Positions 61,848 through 64,000 of a stretch of DNA of 64,000 nt are shown here, in pieces. Made by a program: the position numbers and the translations under genes. Positions within the stretch are counted from its first letter, which is position 1. Each line of letters starts with the position of its first letter. The DNA comes from JAKOWB01 sp038363005. GTDB taxonomy: Bacteria; Pseudomonadota; Alphaproteobacteria; Kiloniellales; JACOMY01. Below the pieces are notes generated by a model that worked only from the letters and a program-made list of their open reading frames with translations, was not told the origin of the DNA and did not search any database. The stretch lies in contig JBBQBI010000002.1 in NCBI GenBank assembly GCA_038363005.1, forward strand, positions 1 through 64,000. Reading direction: 5' to 3'.

Positions 61848-62303
61848 CTAGCCGCCGACCTTCACGGCGATGCCGAGCTGCTGGGCCACGGCGCGCACCT
61901 CGGCCAGCAGGGCCGGTGTCGCCTTGCCGTCAGCCGGCAAGCCGGCCATCTCCTGGAAGCTGGCGATGGCGGCGGCCGACTTGGCGTCCAGTGTGCCGTC
62001 GGCCGGGCCAGGATCCAGGTCCATCGCCGCCAGCAGCGCCTCGAGCTCCTGCGCGTCGGCGGTGCTGATGCCATTGGCCGGCGTCGCCGGTGCCTCAGCG
62101 CCGAACAGGGCCTGGCGCGCCTGCTCCACATAGCCCTTGTCCCAGAGGTACCAGCCCAGGCCGGCGAGGATCAGCAAAAGCAGAAGCCACCACCACAGGC
62201 GACCGCCGCGCTCCTCGCCTTGCCAGGGCGGCGGCTCGGCCGCCGACGCCGGCTGCTTGCCGCCGGGTGGGCCCAGGGTGGGTTCGCTGCGCCGCTCTTC
62301 CAT
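61848..62303 (-). CDS. Single-pass membrane protein with peptidoglycan-binding-like domain
   Basis: This 151-residue protein has a Pro-rich cytoplasmic N-terminus, one membrane segment (GGRLWWWLLLLLILAGLGWYLWD, residues ~33-55), and a C-terminal domain that resembles PG_binding_1 (LEALLAAMDLDPGPADGTLDAKSAAAIASFQEMAGLPADGKATPALLAEVR). This repeat shape is used to bind cell wall. A role in envelope anchoring is inferred. It is convergent with the aminotransferase paralog and divergent from gmd. Confidence 0.75.
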   Translation of the reverse strand: MEERRSEPTLGPPGGKQPASAAEPPPWQGEERGGRLWWWLLLLLILAGLGWYLWDKGYVEQARQALFGAEAPATPANGISTADAQELEALLAAMDLDPGPADGTLDAKSAAAIASFQEMAGLPADGKATPALLAEVRAVAQQLGIAVKVGG

Positions 62304-62495
62304 GGCCAGTCTGCTCCCTCTCCCCCAAGGGGGTCGCCCGCCACAGGATCAAGTGAAGCACCCTGGCGCGGCCGGCACAACCGCGCCGCCGCCGGGCTCT
62401 GTGGCATTTCCCTGGCCGCCGGCTTGCGCTAGCCTCCGCGCGCGCCGCGTCCGGGGGGCCGTGGCAACAGGCGACTGGGGGAAGGGGCGGTTTTC

Positions 62496-63560
62496 GTGAG
62501 ACGACGCGTTGCTTTGATCACTGGCATAACGGGTCAGGACGGCGCCTATCTGGCCGAGCTGCTGCTGGCCAAGGGCTACCTGGTGCACGGCGTGAAGCGC
62601 CGCGCCTCCTCGCTGAACACCGAGCGGATCGACCACCTCTACCAGGACCCGCACGAGCAGGACCGGCGCCTGGTGCTGCACTACGGCGACATGACCGATG
62701 CCACCAACCTGATCCGCATCGTGCAGGAGACGCAGCCCGACGAGATCTACAACCTGGCGGCCCAGAGCCACGTGCAGGTCTCCTTCGAGACCGCCGAGTA
62801 CACCGCCAACGCCGACGCCATCGGCACGCTGCGCCTGCTGGAGGCAATCCGCATCCTGAAGCTGGAGGGCAAGACCCGCTTCTACCAGGCCTCGACTTCC
62901 GAGCTCTATGGCTCCTCGCCGCCGCCGCAGAGCGAGACCACGCCGTTCCACCCGCGCAGCCCCTACGCCGCCGCCAAGCTCTATGCCTACTGGATCGTGG
63001 TGAACTATCGCCAAGCCTACGGCATCCACGCCTCCAACGGCATCCTGTTCAATCACGAGAGCCCGCGGCGCGGTGAGACCTTCGTGACCCGCAAGATCAC
63101 CCGCGCGGTGGCCGCCATCGCCGCCGGCCGGCAGGACTGCCTCTACCTCGGCAACCTCGATGCCAAACGCGACTGGGGTCATGCCCGGGACTATGTCGAG
63201 GGCATGTGGCGCATGCTGCAGCAGCCAGAGGGCGACGACTTCGTCCTGGCCACCGGCGAGGCGCACTCGGTGCGCGCGTTCGTGGAGCTGGCCTTCGCCG
63301 AAGCCGGCATGACGCTGCAGTGGCACGGCCAGGGCCTGGCGGAACGCGGCGTCGATGCGACCAGCGGCCGCGAGCTGGTGGCGATCGACCCGCGCTACTT
63401 CCGCCCGACCGAGGTTGATTTTCTGCAGGGCGACCCTGGCAAGGCCAAGGTGAAGCTCGGCTGGAGCGCCACCACCAGCTTCCGCGACCTGGTCGCCGAG
63501 ATGGTGGCGGCCGACCGCGCCCTGCTACGGGACGCGGCGCCATCTGTCCGCCATGACTGA
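62496..63560 (+). CDS. gmd: GDP-mannose 4,6-dehydratase
   Basis: This 354-residue SDR enzyme makes GDP-4-keto-6-deoxy-D-mannose, the first step to GDP-L-fucose. The NADP-binding GITGQDGAYLAELLLAKGY is at the N-terminus, followed by GDMTDATNLIRIV and NLAAQSHVQVSFETAEYTANADAIG. STSELYGSS, SPYAAAKLYAYW (YxxxK) and the LFNHESPRRGETFVTRKIT block are typical Gmd. The start is GTG with GGAAGGGG upstream. The next gene overlaps its stop by eight bases, as usual for gmd-fcl. Confidence 0.97.
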   Translation: MRRRVALITGITGQDGAYLAELLLAKGYLVHGVKRRASSLNTERIDHLYQDPHEQDRRLVLHYGDMTDATNLIRIVQETQPDEIYNLAAQSHVQVSFETAEYTANADAIGTLRLLEAIRILKLEGKTRFYQASTSELYGSSPPPQSETTPFHPRSPYAAAKLYAYWIVVNYRQAYGIHASNGILFNHESPRRGETFVTRKITRAVAAIAAGRQDCLYLGNLDAKRDWGHARDYVEGMWRMLQQPEGDDFVLATGEAHSVRAFVELAFAEAGMTLQWHGQGLAERGVDATSGRELVAIDPRYFRPTEVDFLQGDPGKAKVKLGWSATTSFRDLVAEMVAADRALLRDAAPSVRHD

Positions 63561-64000
63561 GGATGATCGCCTGGCGACGCCCTTCCGCCTGGCCGGGCGA
63601 CGCGTCTGGGTCGCCGGCCATCGCGGCATGGTGGGCGCCGCGATCTGCCGCCGGCTGGAGCGCGAAGGCGTCCAGCTGCTCAGCGTCAGCCGCCAGCGCG
63701 TCGACCTGCGCCGCCAGGTCGAGGTCGAGGCCTGGATGGACGCGGCCCGGCCCGAGCTGGTGATCCTGGCCGCCGCCACGGTCGGCGGCATCCTGGCCAA
63801 CGCCAGCTATCCGGCGGATTTCCTCTACGACAACCTGATGATCGGCGCCAACGTGATCGAAGCGGCGCGGCGCAGCGCCGTGCAGCGCCTGGTGCTGCTG
63901 GGCTCGTCCTGCATCTATCCGCGCCTGGCGCCGCAGCCGATGGTCGAGGAGGCGCTGCTCAGCGGCCCGCTGGAGACCACCAACCAGTGGTACGCGGTGG
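63553..64000 (+). CDS. fcl: GDP-L-fucose synthase, 3'-truncated by window edge
   Basis: This enzyme epimerises and reduces the Gmd product to GDP-L-fucose. The frame opens at ATG 63553, eight bases before the end of gmd, and stays open to the window edge (about 149 residues visible). GHRGMVGAAICRRLEREGVQLL is the NADP-binding loop, LVILAAATVGGILANASYPADFLYDNLMIGANVIEAA follows, and the catalytic Ser/Tyr region starts with LLGSSCIYPRLAPQPMVEE and ETTNQWYAV, where the usual Glu of TNE is Gln. The YxxxK lysine lies just outside the window. Together with gmd it suggests L-fucose- or related deoxysugar-containing surface glycan. Confidence 0.92.
   Translation, partial: MTEDDRLATPFRLAGRRVWVAGHRGMVGAAICRRLEREGVQLLSVSRQRVDLRRQVEVEAWMDAARPELVILAAATVGGILANASYPADFLYDNLMIGANVIEAARRSAVQRLVLLGSSCIYPRLAPQPMVEEALLSGPLETTNQWYAV

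Noticed and set aside
61782..62432. Plus-strand open frame starting in the tandem repeat and running through the PG-binding-like gene
   Set aside because: The 17-bp repeat creates the open frame; the sequence is antisense to a better-supported membrane protein.

Overview
The window is about 64 kb of GC-rich, densely packed chromosome with short gaps and many ATGA/TGATG gene overlaps. It suggests an alphaproteobacterium, probably of the Rhodospirillales type. Supporting signs are a CcrM-type GANTC methyltransferase directly downstream of rnhB, the order mutY-dciA-dsbA-smc, an ispH-thrB-rnhA cluster, a split F0 operon atpI-atpB-atpE-atpF'-atpF, a tandem glycine riboswitch before gcvTHP, and dispersed palindromic repeats of a kind common in this class. 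The species cannot be named from the sequence alone.

Layout. 0-14 kb: the 3' part of groEL with its terminator, then mixed metabolism and maintenance genes (FAD oxidoreductase, FkbM methyltransferase, SET protein, class IV aminotransferase, msrA, a divergent MIO-lyase relative, thrC, M16 peptidase, GNAT, a secreted HEVGH protein, a putative outer-membrane barrel). 14-22 kb: algH, a ScsB/DsbD-type reductase, two nearly identical peroxiredoxins, a hydroxyacyl-CoA dehydrogenase, rnhA-thrB-ispH, a double-CDGSH protein and a lipoprotein. 22.5-27.3 kb: glycine riboswitch and the glycine cleavage operon. 27.4-36.5 kb: LysR/YciI pair, GNAT, mutY, dciA, a Tat-type DsbA, smc and a PuuE-like deacetylase. 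36.5-44 kb: ATP synthase F0 operon, ccrM, rnhB and small metabolic genes separated by palindromic repeats. 44-53.4 kb: moaB, lytic transglycosylase, ATP-grasp protein, uracil-DNA glycosylase, Sel1 protein, ETF-QO, TPR protein, ispE. 53.4-61.8 kb: a regulated amino-compound catabolic cluster. 61.8-64 kb: a peptidoglycan-binding-like membrane protein, then gmd and the start of fcl (GDP-L-fucose synthesis).

Most notable are: (1) the 53-62 kb cluster, in which a FadR-type GntR regulator, an Asp/Glu-racemase-like protein, two aminotransferase types, an M20 hydrolase and a DoeA-like M24 hydrolase sit around a perfect TGGTATACCA operator, and whose second class III aminotransferase has lost the PLP lysine (K to Q) while staying an otherwise conserved full-length copy of the first; (2) a HAL/PAL-family gene without the MIO glycine and with other active-site changes; (3) four GANTC sites in 39 bp in the leader of ccrM; (4) two families of dispersed palindromic repeats, one providing the C-terminus and stop codon of a LysR gene; (5) tandem repeats lying over stop codons.
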